A stretch of 64,000 nucleotides of DNA from Arbacia lixula (taxonomy: Eukaryota > Echinodermata > Echinoidea > Arbacioida > Arbaciidae): the NCBI GenBank assembly GCA_963669155.1, contig OZ022580.1, forward strand, positions 15,956,797-16,020,796, written 5' to 3'. This document shows positions 26,089-32,420 of the stretch, in pieces. A model generated the notes under the pieces. That model was not told where the DNA came from. It worked only from the letters and a program-made list of their open reading frames with translations, and made no database searches. The position numbers and the translations under genes were made by a program. How positions within the stretch are numbered: position 1 is the stretch's first letter; the number at the start of each line of letters is the position of its first letter.

Positions 26089-29000
26089 GTAAATATAGGT
26101 AGAACTTACTACATAAAGTTTTACAGAACTGTTTCGTGAGGACCCAGTTTACAGGTCTTCACTCCTCAGAAACTGTATGTAGACTGTATGTAGACTGTAT
26201 GCCGAACGTAGGCCAAATCATATCCGCTCACAATAAATCCGTCTTGAACAAAAACAAACCCCAACAAAGCACGCAGCCTAATTGCAACTGCAGAAACAAG
26301 CAACAATGCCCACTGCAGAATAATTGCCTCACCAGCAGCGTTGTGTACCAGGCGACTGTAACACGGCAAGACAATTCTAAAGCAGAAACTTACATCGGCC
26401 TCACAGAGAATACATTCAAACCGCGCTACAATGCCCACATCTCCAGCTTCAAAAACGAAACAAAACGGAACGCCACAACACTCAGCGAGTATATTTGGAG
26501 GCTAAAAGACAACAATGTTCAGCACATCCTCAAATGGAAGATTATCGCAAATGCCAGAGCTTACACACCGACGAGTACAAGATGCGAACTTTGTCTGGAA
26601 GAAAAGTTCCTCATAATCCACAAGCCACTTTTGTCCACACTCAACAAAAGAAACGAGCTCGCCAGCACATGCCGTCACAAAAGAAAGCACCTACTATGCA
26701 ACTTCTCCAACAAACGATCACTTTAATGAATAACCGAGATTGACTCAGTCTACATACAGTTTCTGAGGAGTGAAGACCTGTAAACTGGGTCCTCACGAAA
26801 CAGTTCTGTAAAACTTTATGTAGTAAGTTCTACCTATATTTACTTATTTATAAAGCTCCTGTCATCAGTTGAGCACTCTACCACTGGATGGTTTTGCCCA
26901 TACTTGGATATATACATATATAGTAAATATTGTTAGTAGAATACGAGCTGTAATTGGCTAGTTTGGTACCACGTGACCTCCCTTCAAAAATTATATTGTA
27001 TATATGAATGGGTTATAAAAGTAGGCACGACAGTTGTGGCAGTCTTGGTTGTGAGAACCATAATTGTAATCACTTCGAAGACGCGGGAATCTCGTGCAAC
27101 AGACTCCCGCGTCCGTTGCACGAGTGATGGTCGTCCAAACATTGTTATATATGATTTCGCAGCAAATGCACCATGTGTGGTACAGTTAGAAGACACTAGC
27201 AGATATATATGGGGTTTCCTCCACATCTGAATACTATGTTATGTATGTATATGCTCGTAACCTCTCTTTGATATCGTATGTTCGGTTCTTTTCCCCTGTG
27301 GTCCTGAACAGCGGTAATAGGCACGTACTCGTCTGGTTTCCAGGCTGTTTCTATTTACTATTCAGTAAAGATGTCTTGCTGAAGTAGTCTAATCATGATT
27401 TCTGGAGTGGAGTCGCTGTGACGCTCGCGAAGATATGAGCTATAAAATGGCAAAAATGGCCTTGAAAAGTAGCAATTTTGCACTGTACGTTTATATTATC
27501 CTTTTCTTTGGACCTCCAACTCTATGTTAAGCATTTCTTAACGTCATAAATTACAGAAGGAGCGAATACGTATGTGGGCTGTTGAATGAAGTCGAGGCCT
27601 TGTCAATATGAAGAAAGAGCTATTACACACCCGAACGTTAATTCCGCACTGCATGGGTGCATGAATCTATAACGCTGCATCATACCTCCCGTGTATCCAC
27701 TTATTGGCGTGTGGACGTGGGTTCTTTATGACGTTAGGAGGGAGATAACTAAATGTTTGGTGTGTAAAGAAGATGAAAATCCACGGGATGTCTCCTGGGT
27801 CACAAAGTATATACCACAAAATGACAGGTAGGACCGCACCATACAACTCTCCTAGCACTACACGTTGATCGAAAAGGACTTACGTCTATAAAGGCCATCG
27901 TTACCTACGCAAAGATAACGGTCAATAAAACAGATCCATGAACTAGCTTACCGTAGAAACATGTAAATCCACATGCACGTACAAGGGAACAATATAATAT
28001 ATGTCATGAACCTGCACTTAGATCCTGACCAATCAAATCTCGCGCTACAAATCACTACTTGGTTTTACAGTGGTGTAAAAAAACACACAAGTTTGTCGTT
28101 ACAGTTTGATGCCTGTTACTATCATCATAAGTGATAATAGCCACGTGTGGTACAACCATGACAACGGCAGTCACTTTAACGATGGGAATGGTGTTCTGTT
28201 CCTCTTGATCTTTCGAACAGATTCCGAAGGGAGCATCCGGCTCGTGGGAGGTTCTTCCGCAGACGAGGGCCGAGTCGAGATCTACCATGACGGCGAATGG
28301 GGAACGGTCTGTGATGATAGCTGGGGAGATGCAGACGCCCAGGTAGTGTGCCGTCAACTCGGATATGGCACACCAGCTTTTGCTGTAGCAAGGTCTTCTG
28401 CCTACTTCGGCCAGGGATATGGCACCATCTGGCTGGATGAAGTGAGCTGTGCCGGTTATGAAAGTCGGCTCGACAGTTGTATCAGCAATGGTTGGGAAAA
28501 CCACGATTGTACTCACGGTGAAGACGCAGGGGTCTCCTGCAATATTTATGGTATGACTTTTACTCAAACAAGCAGAACTAAATTTCATTTTTATTGTCTT
28601 TCTCTTACCTCTTAATATCTTCGCGTACTTAAATTGATAGTTGATGTCATATACTCAAAAGCATATTTTATGTACATACATTACGTCGATAGGGGGGGGG
28701 GGGGGTGGCATAATATGTTTATAAAAGAGGAGGCCGTGACCGTAGTACAACATTGTAATGATCAGCCTCCTGGGCTGTTGAAATGTGGTGAACATATTCA
28801 TTGTATTGGGTGATGATATGTGGCCACCTGCCAAGGAATGTGACGTAATCATTTTCATAGGCCGCTTTTATCGTAATGAAAGTATGTGATGATATCCGAG
28901 GCAGCGAATTGTATTTTCAGCTTGATCAACCCTTTGCATACCTGAACTGTTATTATGTTTGAACTTTCATCTGTCTTTATCTTTAGATTTCAGCACGGTT

Positions 29001-29468
29001 GCACCAATAGATCATTTCAACTCGGGTTTCTCCAAGGTGGTAGGAGTGATGTCGTTCGTCGGTGTTTCTTTGTCGCTTGTCCTGCTGGTGGGAGTGGTAG
29101 CCACTTGTTACGTGTGCAACCATGCTAAATCCGCCACGACCCCTCTGGCATCTACCCAAGTATCAACCATCGGAGTCCCTGGTGTAAGCACAACGGGCAG
29201 TCACAATCCCGCCGGACTAGCATCTGGACCCAGCTACGCTCCTCCAGTCCAGCCCCCGCAGTACGGCCAGCCGAGTGCGATCGCAAACCCCGCTTTCACC
29301 CAGGAGCCGGGCCAAGTCCCGGATCCGTTCCAGACCAACCTTTCCGATTCTTCCGCTCCGCCACTCCCTCAGCCCGTGTACCAGGAGCTGAACTCCCCGC
29401 CAGTCGCTCACGCTCCGGCATCACTTGCTGCTGAACCTGCTGGTAAAACTCAGTTGGGTTTCCAGTGA
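4854..29468 (+). CDS. SRCR receptor gene A: seven SRCR domains + TM + tail (multi-exon model)
   Basis: Predicted transmembrane scavenger receptor cysteine-rich protein. Coding exons: 4854-5174, 5743-6075, 8308-8637, 16918-17241, 20876-21205, 23424-23753, 28221-28550 and 28987-29468. All have AG/GT borders and phase 1 joins, giving about 926 residues without the signal exon. Each SRCR domain has six cysteines (group A pattern) and sits in one exon, so any exon could be skipped or duplicated in frame. The extracellular array is followed by one hydrophobic helix and a proline-rich cytoplasmic tail. Known for the family: binding of microbial or endogenous ligands on immune or epithelial cells. 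The specific ligand and cell are unknown. No signal-peptide exon was found upstream within the window, so the 5' end is incomplete. Gene B is an inverted paralogue. Which exons join in mRNA is inferred from phase and order only. Confidence 0.7.
5743..6075 (+). CDS. Gene A exon: SRCR domain 2
   Basis: 333 bp, acceptor TTCAACCAG, donor GTAAAT, phase 1-1. It begins [11 protein letters not shown] and carries [26 protein letters not shown], a [11 protein letters not shown] block and [13 protein letters not shown], six cysteines in all. The counterpart in gene B is 43847-44179, which has the same length and splice borders. The following intron begins the repeated RT-containing unit. Confidence 0.85.
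6250..6350. repeat. (TTA/ATT)n and (TAG)n microsatellite
   Basis: Runs of ATT with an internal TAG run directly 5' of a LINE fragment. Equivalent, less pure tracts precede the paralogous RT fragments near 8845-8915 and 21411-21485. Confidence 0.85.
6369..7012 (+). mobile_element. LINE reverse transcriptase fragment, copy 1
   Basis: Codes a CR1/jockey-like non-LTR reverse transcriptase core: [20 protein letters not shown], then [20 protein letters not shown], then [13 protein letters not shown] frameshift and stops follow, and YADDT (the catalytic YxDD box) is visible out of frame near 6820. It ends abruptly against an SRCR-tail fragment. The same truncation and stop positions recur at 8922 and 21490, so it was already dead when the surrounding unit duplicated. 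Confidence 0.85.
7028..7107 (+). pseudogene. Truncated SRCR exon tail, fragment 1
   Basis: Codes [20 protein letters not shown] then VSC, the last third of an SRCR domain with three of six cysteines, and is fused to the LINE fragment at its 5' side. The usual donor GGTAA is here GGTTG. With no acceptor or first half it is unlikely to be spliced. Confidence 0.75.
7108..7749. repeat. Repeat-unit intron sequence, copy 1
   Basis: AT-rich intron DNA, no gene. It is near-identical to 11359-11534 plus 15881-16380 and to 22232-22860. Around 7255-7265 it gives the empty site (AACATATTTAAAC) that shows where the LTR retrotransposon inserted in copy 2. Confidence 0.8.
7750..8070 (-). mobile_element. 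Antisense LINE C-terminal fragment, copy 1
   Basis: A decayed version of the fragment best read at 22941-23126, where the minus strand codes a LINE RT C-terminal region ending [18 protein letters not shown]. Three copies lie at equivalent positions in the duplicated intron unit. Confidence 0.6.
8308..8637 (+). CDS. Gene A exon: SRCR domain 3
   Basis: 330 bp, acceptor CCAAACAG, donor GTAATT, phase 1-1. The domain reads [42 protein letters not shown], and [20 protein letters not shown] then VSC. Exon and downstream intron are almost identical to domain 5 (20876-21205), evidence for a segmental duplication of several kb. Confidence 0.85.
8922..9212 (+). mobile_element. LINE RT fragment copy 2, 5' part (split by Tc1)
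   Basis: Same reverse transcriptase fragment as 6369-7012 ([32 protein letters not shown]). It is interrupted after CTCCATACTTA by a Tc1 element and resumes at 10907. The uninterrupted sequence is at 21490-21900. Confidence 0.85.
9213..10904 (-). mobile_element. Tc1-family DNA transposon with IR/DR ends
   Basis: A 1692-bp element in a TA target duplication (9211-9212 and 10905-10906), confirmed by the empty site at about 21775. Outer ends are inverted repeats (CAGTTGTCCTCAAAATTATT at left). A second related copy of the end sequence lies inside each end, near 9402-9428 and 10688-10711, giving the IR/DR arrangement of Sleeping Beauty-like Tc1 elements. The transposase lies on the minus strand. 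It inserted after the host unit duplicated, because the paralogous copy lacks it. Confidence 0.95.
9413..10470 (-). pseudogene. Tc1 transposase, inactivated
   Basis: Starts [15 protein letters not shown] with a helix-turn-helix ([19 protein letters not shown]). A CAG-to-TAG type stop follows after NKHK near 10329. Later frames give [29 protein letters not shown], the first catalytic Asp in [11 protein letters not shown], the second in [10 protein letters not shown] and the catalytic Glu in [10 protein letters not shown], that is a DDE triad in sequence. Frameshifts occur near 10205, 9905 and 9525. The frame ends at a TAA inside the inner direct repeat. About 340 residues is usual for the family, so the locus is full length but dead; the catalytic residues survive, suggesting recent loss. 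Confidence 0.9.
10907..11265 (+). mobile_element. LINE RT fragment copy 2, 3' part
   Basis: Continuation of the fragment beginning at 8922: [12 protein letters not shown], then YADDT out of frame near 11080. It ends at the same LINE/SRCR junction as copies 1 and 3. Confidence 0.85.
11280..11367 (+). pseudogene. Truncated SRCR exon tail, fragment 2
   Basis: Same SRCR tail as 7028-7107 ([18 protein letters not shown]). It has a short duplication of AACAGTGACGGT at its end that alters the donor region. No acceptor or first half. Confidence 0.75.
11535..11945 (-). repeat. 3' LTR (411 bp)
   Basis: Direct repeat partner of 15463-15880, lacking a 7-bp GAAAAAT duplication present there. On the element's strand it starts TGTTACAGAAATAATAGG and ends GTTTTGCAACA. 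Confidence 0.95.
11946..11958 (-). promoter_or_regulatory. Polypurine tract of the LTR element
   Basis: On the minus strand AAGGAGGGGGCAA lies immediately before the 3' LTR, where plus-strand synthesis is primed in LTR retrotransposons. Confidence 0.8.
11959..14154 (-). other. LTR element interior without coding capacity
   Basis: About 2.2 kb between the repeat ORF and the polypurine tract. I see no pol motifs or long frames on either strand. It is neither simple repeat nor clearly host-derived; its origin is unknown. Confidence 0.6.
14155..15094 (-). pseudogene. Gag-position ORF of 14-residue repeats (LTR element)
   Basis: Likely start at 15094 ([20 protein letters not shown]). A basic, then proline-rich leader ([17 protein letters not shown]) is followed by about 16 tandem 14-residue repeats of the type [14 protein letters not shown]. 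Two heptads per unit with alternating charge suggest a helical or coiled-coil rod. A 4-bp insertion (CATG) near 14568 shifts the frame, so the reading splits into 15094-14537 and about 14586-14155. No family was recognised. It may have served in particle assembly like Gag, which is only a guess from position. Confidence 0.6.
14195..14870. repeat. 42-bp coding minisatellite
   Basis: About 16 copies of a 42-bp unit (GGGATCTACCATCTCTCTTG followed by 22 more bases) with few substitutions. Because 42 is a multiple of 3 every frame stays open, so long frames on both strands are by-products. Two alternating subtypes (CTCAACTACGG and CTCAAACAATGG linkers) suggest expansion of an 84-bp dimer. Confidence 0.9.
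15444..15461 (-). promoter_or_regulatory. Primer binding site of the LTR element
   Basis: On the minus strand TGGTGTCAGGAGTGGGAT begins one base after the 5' LTR. The TGG start matches the CCA end of a tRNA. It resembles the PBS reported for some invertebrate Gypsy elements primed by tRNA-Leu; the tRNA identity is from memory and should be aligned. Confidence 0.75.
15463..15880 (-). repeat. 5' LTR (418 bp)
   Basis: Partner of 11535-11945, with the extra 7-bp duplication near 15785. Confidence 0.95.
15885..16690. repeat. Repeat-unit intron sequence, copy 2, with antisense LINE tail
   Basis: Homologous to 7262-8070 and 22383-23180. It contains the antisense LINE C-terminal fragment at about 16380-16690. 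No gene. Confidence 0.8.
16918..17241 (+). CDS. Gene A exon: SRCR domain 4
   Basis: 324 bp, acceptor CAAACAG, donor GTAACA, phase 1-1; two codons shorter at its start than its neighbours. It shows [52 protein letters not shown] and [13 protein letters not shown]. It is closest to domain 6 (23424-23753), and the following introns are also paralogous. Confidence 0.85.
17501..18070. repeat. Foldback (MITE-like) element, copy 1
   Basis: Long imperfect terminal inverted repeats: GGTTACTAAATTAGACAAAT and AAGTTCCCACTAATCTATG on the left return as complements near 18030-18070. A second copy is at 24013-24580. An internal stretch (CTTGTCCGAGGTTTGT onward) also occurs at about 32265-32420. Confidence 0.75.
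18071..18610. other. Intron sequence shared with 24580-26050
   Basis: No gene. It supplies the empty sites for the hAT-like insertion (GATCATGCATGGACCTACC, near 18210) and for the GIY-YIG element (GTATACGCACTGTATATATAG, near 18490). Confidence 0.75.
18611..18712 (+). pseudogene. Truncated SRCR exon tail, fragment 3, with hairpin
   Basis: Reads [20 protein letters not shown] then VSCN. A 14-bp perfect inverted repeat then follows (CTCGTGCAACAGAC, 6-base loop, complement) at 18675-18708, apparently made by inverted duplication of the exon's own end. It destroys the normal domain end. Confidence 0.75.
18713..19680. repeat. Intron block duplicated at 27128-28080
   Basis: About 0.95 kb with no gene, near-identical to 27128-28080 apart from small indels. 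Confidence 0.8.
19819..20508 (+). mobile_element. LINE reverse transcriptase C-terminal part (CR1/L2-like)
   Basis: An open frame from about 19819 gives the C-terminal region of a non-LTR RT. It starts [20 protein letters not shown] (thumb region), continues with [38 protein letters not shown] and [18 protein letters not shown], and ends KTYLF. After the stop a short 3' UTR (ATAAATGATTTATTTATTATT) ends in a TTA microsatellite, typical for CR1/L2 tails. The copy is 5'-truncated and absent from the paralogous block at 28080, so it is insertion-specific. Frame integrity suggests a fairly young copy. Confidence 0.9.
20876..21205 (+). CDS. Gene A exon: SRCR domain 5
   Basis: 330 bp, acceptor TCAAACAG, donor GTAATT, phase 1-1. 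It reads [53 protein letters not shown] and [13 protein letters not shown]. Its second half and the downstream intron match domain 3 almost base for base, while the central stretch differs. Confidence 0.85.
21490..22135 (+). mobile_element. LINE RT fragment, copy 3
   Basis: Uninterrupted paralogue of the fragments at 6369 and 8922: [48 protein letters not shown], then YADDT out of frame. It provides the empty site for the Tc1 insertion. Confidence 0.85.
22152..22231 (+). pseudogene. Truncated SRCR exon tail, fragment 4
   Basis: [20 protein letters not shown] then CNSDG, joined to the LINE fragment exactly as in copies 1 and 2. Donor degraded to GGTTGT. Confidence 0.75.
22383..22860. repeat. 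Repeat-unit intron sequence, copy 3
   Basis: Paralogous to 7262-7749 and 15885-16380. No gene; empty site of the LTR element at its left edge. Confidence 0.8.
22861..23180 (-). mobile_element. Antisense LINE C-terminal fragment, copy 3
   Basis: The best preserved of three copies. The minus strand at 23126-22941 reads [40 protein letters not shown] and [11 protein letters not shown], the usual C-terminal end of a jockey/CR1-type RT polypeptide. Confidence 0.7.
23424..23753 (+). CDS. Gene A exon: SRCR domain 6
   Basis: 330 bp, acceptor CAAACAG, donor GTAACA, phase 1-1. It reads [66 protein letters not shown] and [13 protein letters not shown]. It combines a domain-4-like centre with a domain-7-like [11 protein letters not shown] block, consistent with gene conversion. 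Confidence 0.85.
24013..24580. repeat. Foldback element, copy 2
   Basis: Paralogue of 17501-18070, carried by the segmental duplication. Confidence 0.75.
24727..25758. mobile_element. Non-autonomous hAT-like element
   Basis: An insertion of about 1.03 kb relative to 18210. Terminal inverted repeats are CAGGGAGGTGTTACGAAGGA on the left and the complement of CAGGGACGTGTTATGGAAGG on the right. They are flanked by a 7-8 bp direct repeat (GCATGGAC), as expected for hAT transposons (8-bp duplication, CAGGG ends). No transposase is visible. A separate foldback element (24952-25273) is nested inside. Confidence 0.75.
24952..25273. repeat. Foldback element family FB1, copy 1
   Basis: Near-palindromic unit starting TAAAGGGAGTATACTGTACT and ending in the complement. 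The centre is CTCAAATTGTTCGGGCCGAA. A second copy lies in a DOCK intron at 57201-57573. Confidence 0.85.
26050..26082. repeat. (TA)n microsatellite
   Basis: About 16 TA units at the left edge of the GIY-YIG element. The paralogous empty site is also TA-rich, which blurs the exact insertion point. Confidence 0.9.
26080..26852 (+). mobile_element. GIY-YIG element with 107-bp inverted repeats (Penelope-like)
   Basis: A 773-bp unit whose ends are inverted repeats of 107 bp (26080-26186 and 26746-26852) that appear identical base for base. They enclose one ORF coding a GIY-YIG nuclease of the type found at the C-terminus of Penelope-like element polyproteins. The paralogous locus at 18490 lacks the whole insertion (about 26050-26915). 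No reverse transcriptase is present. It may be a truncated Penelope-like copy with an inverted pseudo-LTR, or an independent compact element. Confidence 0.8.
26136..26726 (+). CDS. GIY-YIG endonuclease domain of a Penelope-like element
   Basis: 196-codon open frame; the true start is uncertain because the frame enters from the left inverted repeat. From about residue 25 it reads [15 protein letters not shown], then a cysteine cluster [15 protein letters not shown] (possible zinc-binding CxC...C...C motif), then the nuclease: VVYQATV (first Tyr), [17 protein letters not shown] (second Tyr with Gly, plus the catalytic Arg), a long helical middle and [17 protein letters not shown]. This order is characteristic of Penelope-like endonuclease modules, which nick DNA to prime reverse transcription. 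No RT precedes it here. The frame has no stop, unlike most transposon remnants in the window, so it may be recent. Confidence 0.8.
   Translation: MRTQFTGLHSSETVCRLYVDCMPNVGQIISAHNKSVLNKNKPQQSTQPNCNCRNKQQCPLQNNCLTSSVVYQATVTRQDNSKAETYIGLTENTFKPRYNAHISSFKNETKRNATTLSEYIWRLKDNNVQHILKWKIIANARAYTPTSTRCELCLEEKFLIIHKPLLSTLNKRNELASTCRHKRKHLLCNFSNKRSL
27026..27127 (+). pseudogene. Truncated SRCR exon tail, fragment 5, with hairpin
   Basis: Paralogue of fragment 3: [18 protein letters not shown] then ISCN. It carries the same inverted duplication, but with one mismatch in the 14-bp stem. Confidence 0.75.
27128..28080. repeat. Intron block duplicated from 18713-19680
   Basis: No gene. It leads directly into domain 7 without the CR1-like insertion found in the other copy. 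Confidence 0.8.
28221..28550 (+). CDS. Gene A exon: SRCR domain 7 (membrane-proximal)
   Basis: 330 bp, acceptor TTTCGAACAG, donor GTATGA, phase 1-1. It reads [53 protein letters not shown] and [15 protein letters not shown], six cysteines. It is followed 436 bp later by the transmembrane exon, the same arrangement as gene B. Confidence 0.85.
28690..28704. repeat. Poly-G tract
   Basis: An unbroken run of about 14 G in the last intron of gene A. Confidence 0.9.
28987..29468 (+). CDS. Gene A last exon: transmembrane helix and cytoplasmic tail
   Basis: 482 bp, acceptor ATCTTTAG (phase 1), ending in TGA. After a short juxtamembrane stretch a hydrophobic helix ([19 protein letters not shown] and on to CYVC) precedes a basic stop-transfer NHAK. 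The tail of about 115 residues is rich in Pro, Ser and Gln. It has a PPQYG PPxY-like site, NPAF (NPxF-type endocytic signal) and YQEL (YxxL/Yxx-phi type). The motifs are visible; their function is inferred. The same exon in gene B (42393-41999) shares these motifs except the far C-terminus. Confidence 0.85.
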
Positions 29469-29596
29469 AACAACGCACACGCGACGACATGGACGAAGGG
29501 CGAGCCTCACATCACAACAGAGTACGCTTCTACATGTCTTTGCACGTACACCAACGCATTTCTATACGCCTTTCTTTTTAACACTTGCGATACATA

Positions 29597-29602
29597 AATA
29601 AA
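29597..29602 (+). terminator. Candidate polyadenylation signal, gene A
   Basis: AATAAA 129 bases after the stop codon. However, inverted homology to gene B's flank extends much further, so a longer 3' UTR is possible. Confidence 0.4.
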
Positions 29603-30750
29603 AATAAGTGATAACTACTATCACGCTAAAATTGACATCATAAAGTCAAGAGATATCACTATTTTTTTAGAACTAGGTTTTGTGAAATTTCAACAATTAC
29701 TTTTCCTGTAACAATCCTGTTTGTGTATATCAGATAATTTAATAAGAACACAACAATGGCTATTGTACATCACACATATCAGCCCAGAACGTCTCTTCTG
29801 CCAAAAGTATCATGCATTATTAATGACACGGTGTCAGTTGCTAGTGTATGGGCAGGTGTGATACACAGTGGTCATTTACTCTGAATTATTTATCTGATAC
29901 ACAAACATTTGCACGTCCAAATTTTTTCCCAAAGTGAAAATCTCATTAAATATTTCATGGAATATTACAAAAATAATAATTGATGAAATGTCACGAAACC
30001 TGCTTCGAAATAAATGACCATCTTTGACTTTATGACCTATCAATTTCACCTTGATTCCAGTTGAAGCTTATTTATTTTTGTTTTCAAAAGTGTGAACAGT
30101 TTTTGTTAACACCTAGTTGTTGCTTGACACAATTGACCGGTTTACTAATGTAGTGAAATTTATGGATGTTTCTCCCCTTGGGGCCTAGTAACGAGTTATC
30201 CATTAACCTGTACCCAACAATCGTATTTCAGTACTTGGAATCCACTTTGCATACATTAGTTGTTACCATGCCGGGCAAACCTCGAGCAAGCTTTCCGGTT
30301 GTCAGGGGCAACCTATGTTAAACTGGTTTGCATAAAAATTGAATATGTTAGTAAACCGGTCTATCGTCAGACAATATTTTTTACCAATGAGGTTTAAATT
30401 ACTTGAACTATCAGCCGTTTAATCAATGCAGATTTATTGTGCTCTTGCGCAGTTTTAGTATGTAATACCTAAACGTGATTTTACTGTGTACTAGACAAAC
30501 ATATATTTCACATTGTTTCATATCATTTTCCATTTAAAAAAACTAGGAACGCTCTTTAAGACATTTTTCTCTCATATACGTAACATGACAAACGTGCAGT
30601 CCTGCCGTGTGGAAACTTGAAGTCTTGAACATGTTGAAGTCTTGAAATTTACAAAAGTTTGAAATTACGTATTCGCTTGTCCTGATTTATTACATTACAA
30701 TCACGACACGACGAAACTGCCAACTTATCCGTGAAAGTTGAACTGTACAC
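29603..30750. other. 3' flank of gene A
   Basis: No gene. It contains a pair of 14-bp inverted copies of GACCGGTTTACTAA at 30135-30148 and 30348-30361, likely ends of a small foldback element of about 225 bp. Confidence 0.5.
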
Positions 30751-30751
30751 T

Positions 30752-30912
30752 ACAGCTCAAAGGAATTGGCATAGGGAAAGGGAAAGGGTAGAAAGGGAAG
30801 GAGCCGCAGTTTTAAACCGCGGTATATTTTGTCCAGTTCAGGATGAAACATGATGCTTTTTAGGCTAAAGCATCGTGTTCCATGCTGAACTGGAAAAATA
30901 TACGGCAGTTGT
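30752..30912. repeat. Foldback element FB3, partial copy
   Basis: Starts GCTCAAAGGAATTGGCATAG and contains CGCGGTATATTTTGTCCAGTT, with its complement near 30880-30900. The more complete copy is at 52566-52772. Confidence 0.8.
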
Positions 30913-30914
30913 GT

Positions 30915-32040
30915 ATGTATGTTTCATAATATTTATGACCTATTGTTTAATCAACGTGGACATCACGCAATCACGTATACATTGTATTGTTACGAACACC
31001 TGCCAGTCATAAATACCCGAACCTTACTTCAAAGGATCCATCTCGGTCAATATCATTGTCTTTACATGCCCAGTGTTATGTTAAACTACGAGAAAAGATC
31101 TTTCTCCTTCGTGCATAAATCTGTGTTATTAATTTGTAATCTTAGCAAAAGGACCATTTACACTGGCAAGCAAAAATCGCGATTTTCCGGATCGCGGATT
31201 TTGGGGGCACGTGTAAATGTTGAGACAAAATTAATATGTGCTCCACATAATTCTACGATTTCACGATAATTGTTCCGTGGTTAAATTCTTTCACCACAAC
31301 AGTCTAACTCGAAACAATGAACATCTTGCCAAACCCATAAAACCCTATCCCTGACTCTAAATCTTTGACGAAATCAAAACATGGTCAATAATCTATTGTG
31401 AAGATGGAACATTTAGAAATAACTTTGGTTATGATTTCTTCGATGAGCATGTGTAAATATAATTTGTTGTATTGTTTTCTCAGAATGCTAGAAAGTCATC
31501 ACTAAGCCTACTCTTTCATCTTCAAATCGAATGAAATCTTATTTGAATCTACTTTATCGTGCCTTGTGAAGATGTAGTTGTCCAACAAATTTCATCAATA
31601 CGTTTGCTGTTACTTACAATAGGAAAAATAATTAGTTATAACTCATAGAAATGAAGTAACATAGTTTCTAAAAAATAAGTATGTATACATCAACAACAAT
31701 TAATATATTAAGGAAGTATACTCAGTGTAGAATGAAAATTTGCTTGAATACGTTGCTTACTTTTGGCTTTGACGTGTAACTTCATTTAGATTTAGCATAT
31801 GCATATATCGTACCAGTGCCATTAAGGCGCTAATGACAGAAGGTCATGATTTTAGCCTTTCGAAATGAATTTCTTAAAAAGATTCAAGTGGGCATGAAGC
31901 GATACTGCTTCACTGTTATTTTTCCATTTTTGAGCAAGAAGTTGATTTGTACATATTACATTGCAATTGCAAAATGGAGTTACATTGATTACTGTCCCTT
32001 CATGTTTCTCATATTGTTATTCTCTGTTCTTTCATTGACT
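30915..32040. repeat. Inverted-duplication arm, gene A side
   Basis: Diverged but collinear with the reverse complement of about 39200-40440. Matching landmarks are ATGACCTATTGTTTAATCAA, CTTACTTCAAAGGATCCATC, CACAACAGTCTAACTCGAAA and TTACATTGATTACTGTCCCT. No coding frame is conserved between the arms. Confidence 0.75.
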
Positions 32041-32264
32041 CAAGAGATTTTTCCATGCTGTCAATATATCACATGTCAGTAGAAAATTCACCTTGTGTTG
32101 CTTGATCTATTATAAATGAAATCATATATTCTATGCTATAAACAAAATGGAACTTTATATTTGTAGAAATGTATGTACTTTAAATCTTTATTTTATATTC
32201 ATGGTTATGCAATAAACCAATTCTTCGCTCAAACCACACGTCACAAATGGTAATCCAAGAACTT

Positions 32265-32420
32265 GTCCGAGGTTTGTATGACGAGCAACAACTAATAGAT
32301 TCAGTGTGCATTCCACCCAATGAAACTTAATCACTCCATACAGGCATACATGAAAGGTGAATGAAATAACACGTTACCTCGCAATTAGGTTGTGAATGCA
32401 TTACGAAATTGGCTTATTGC
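32265..32420. repeat. Dispersed repeat shared with gene A introns
   Basis: CTTGTCCGAGGTTTGT onward aligns with the interior of the foldback element at 17720-17885 and 24232-24395. Confidence 0.65.
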
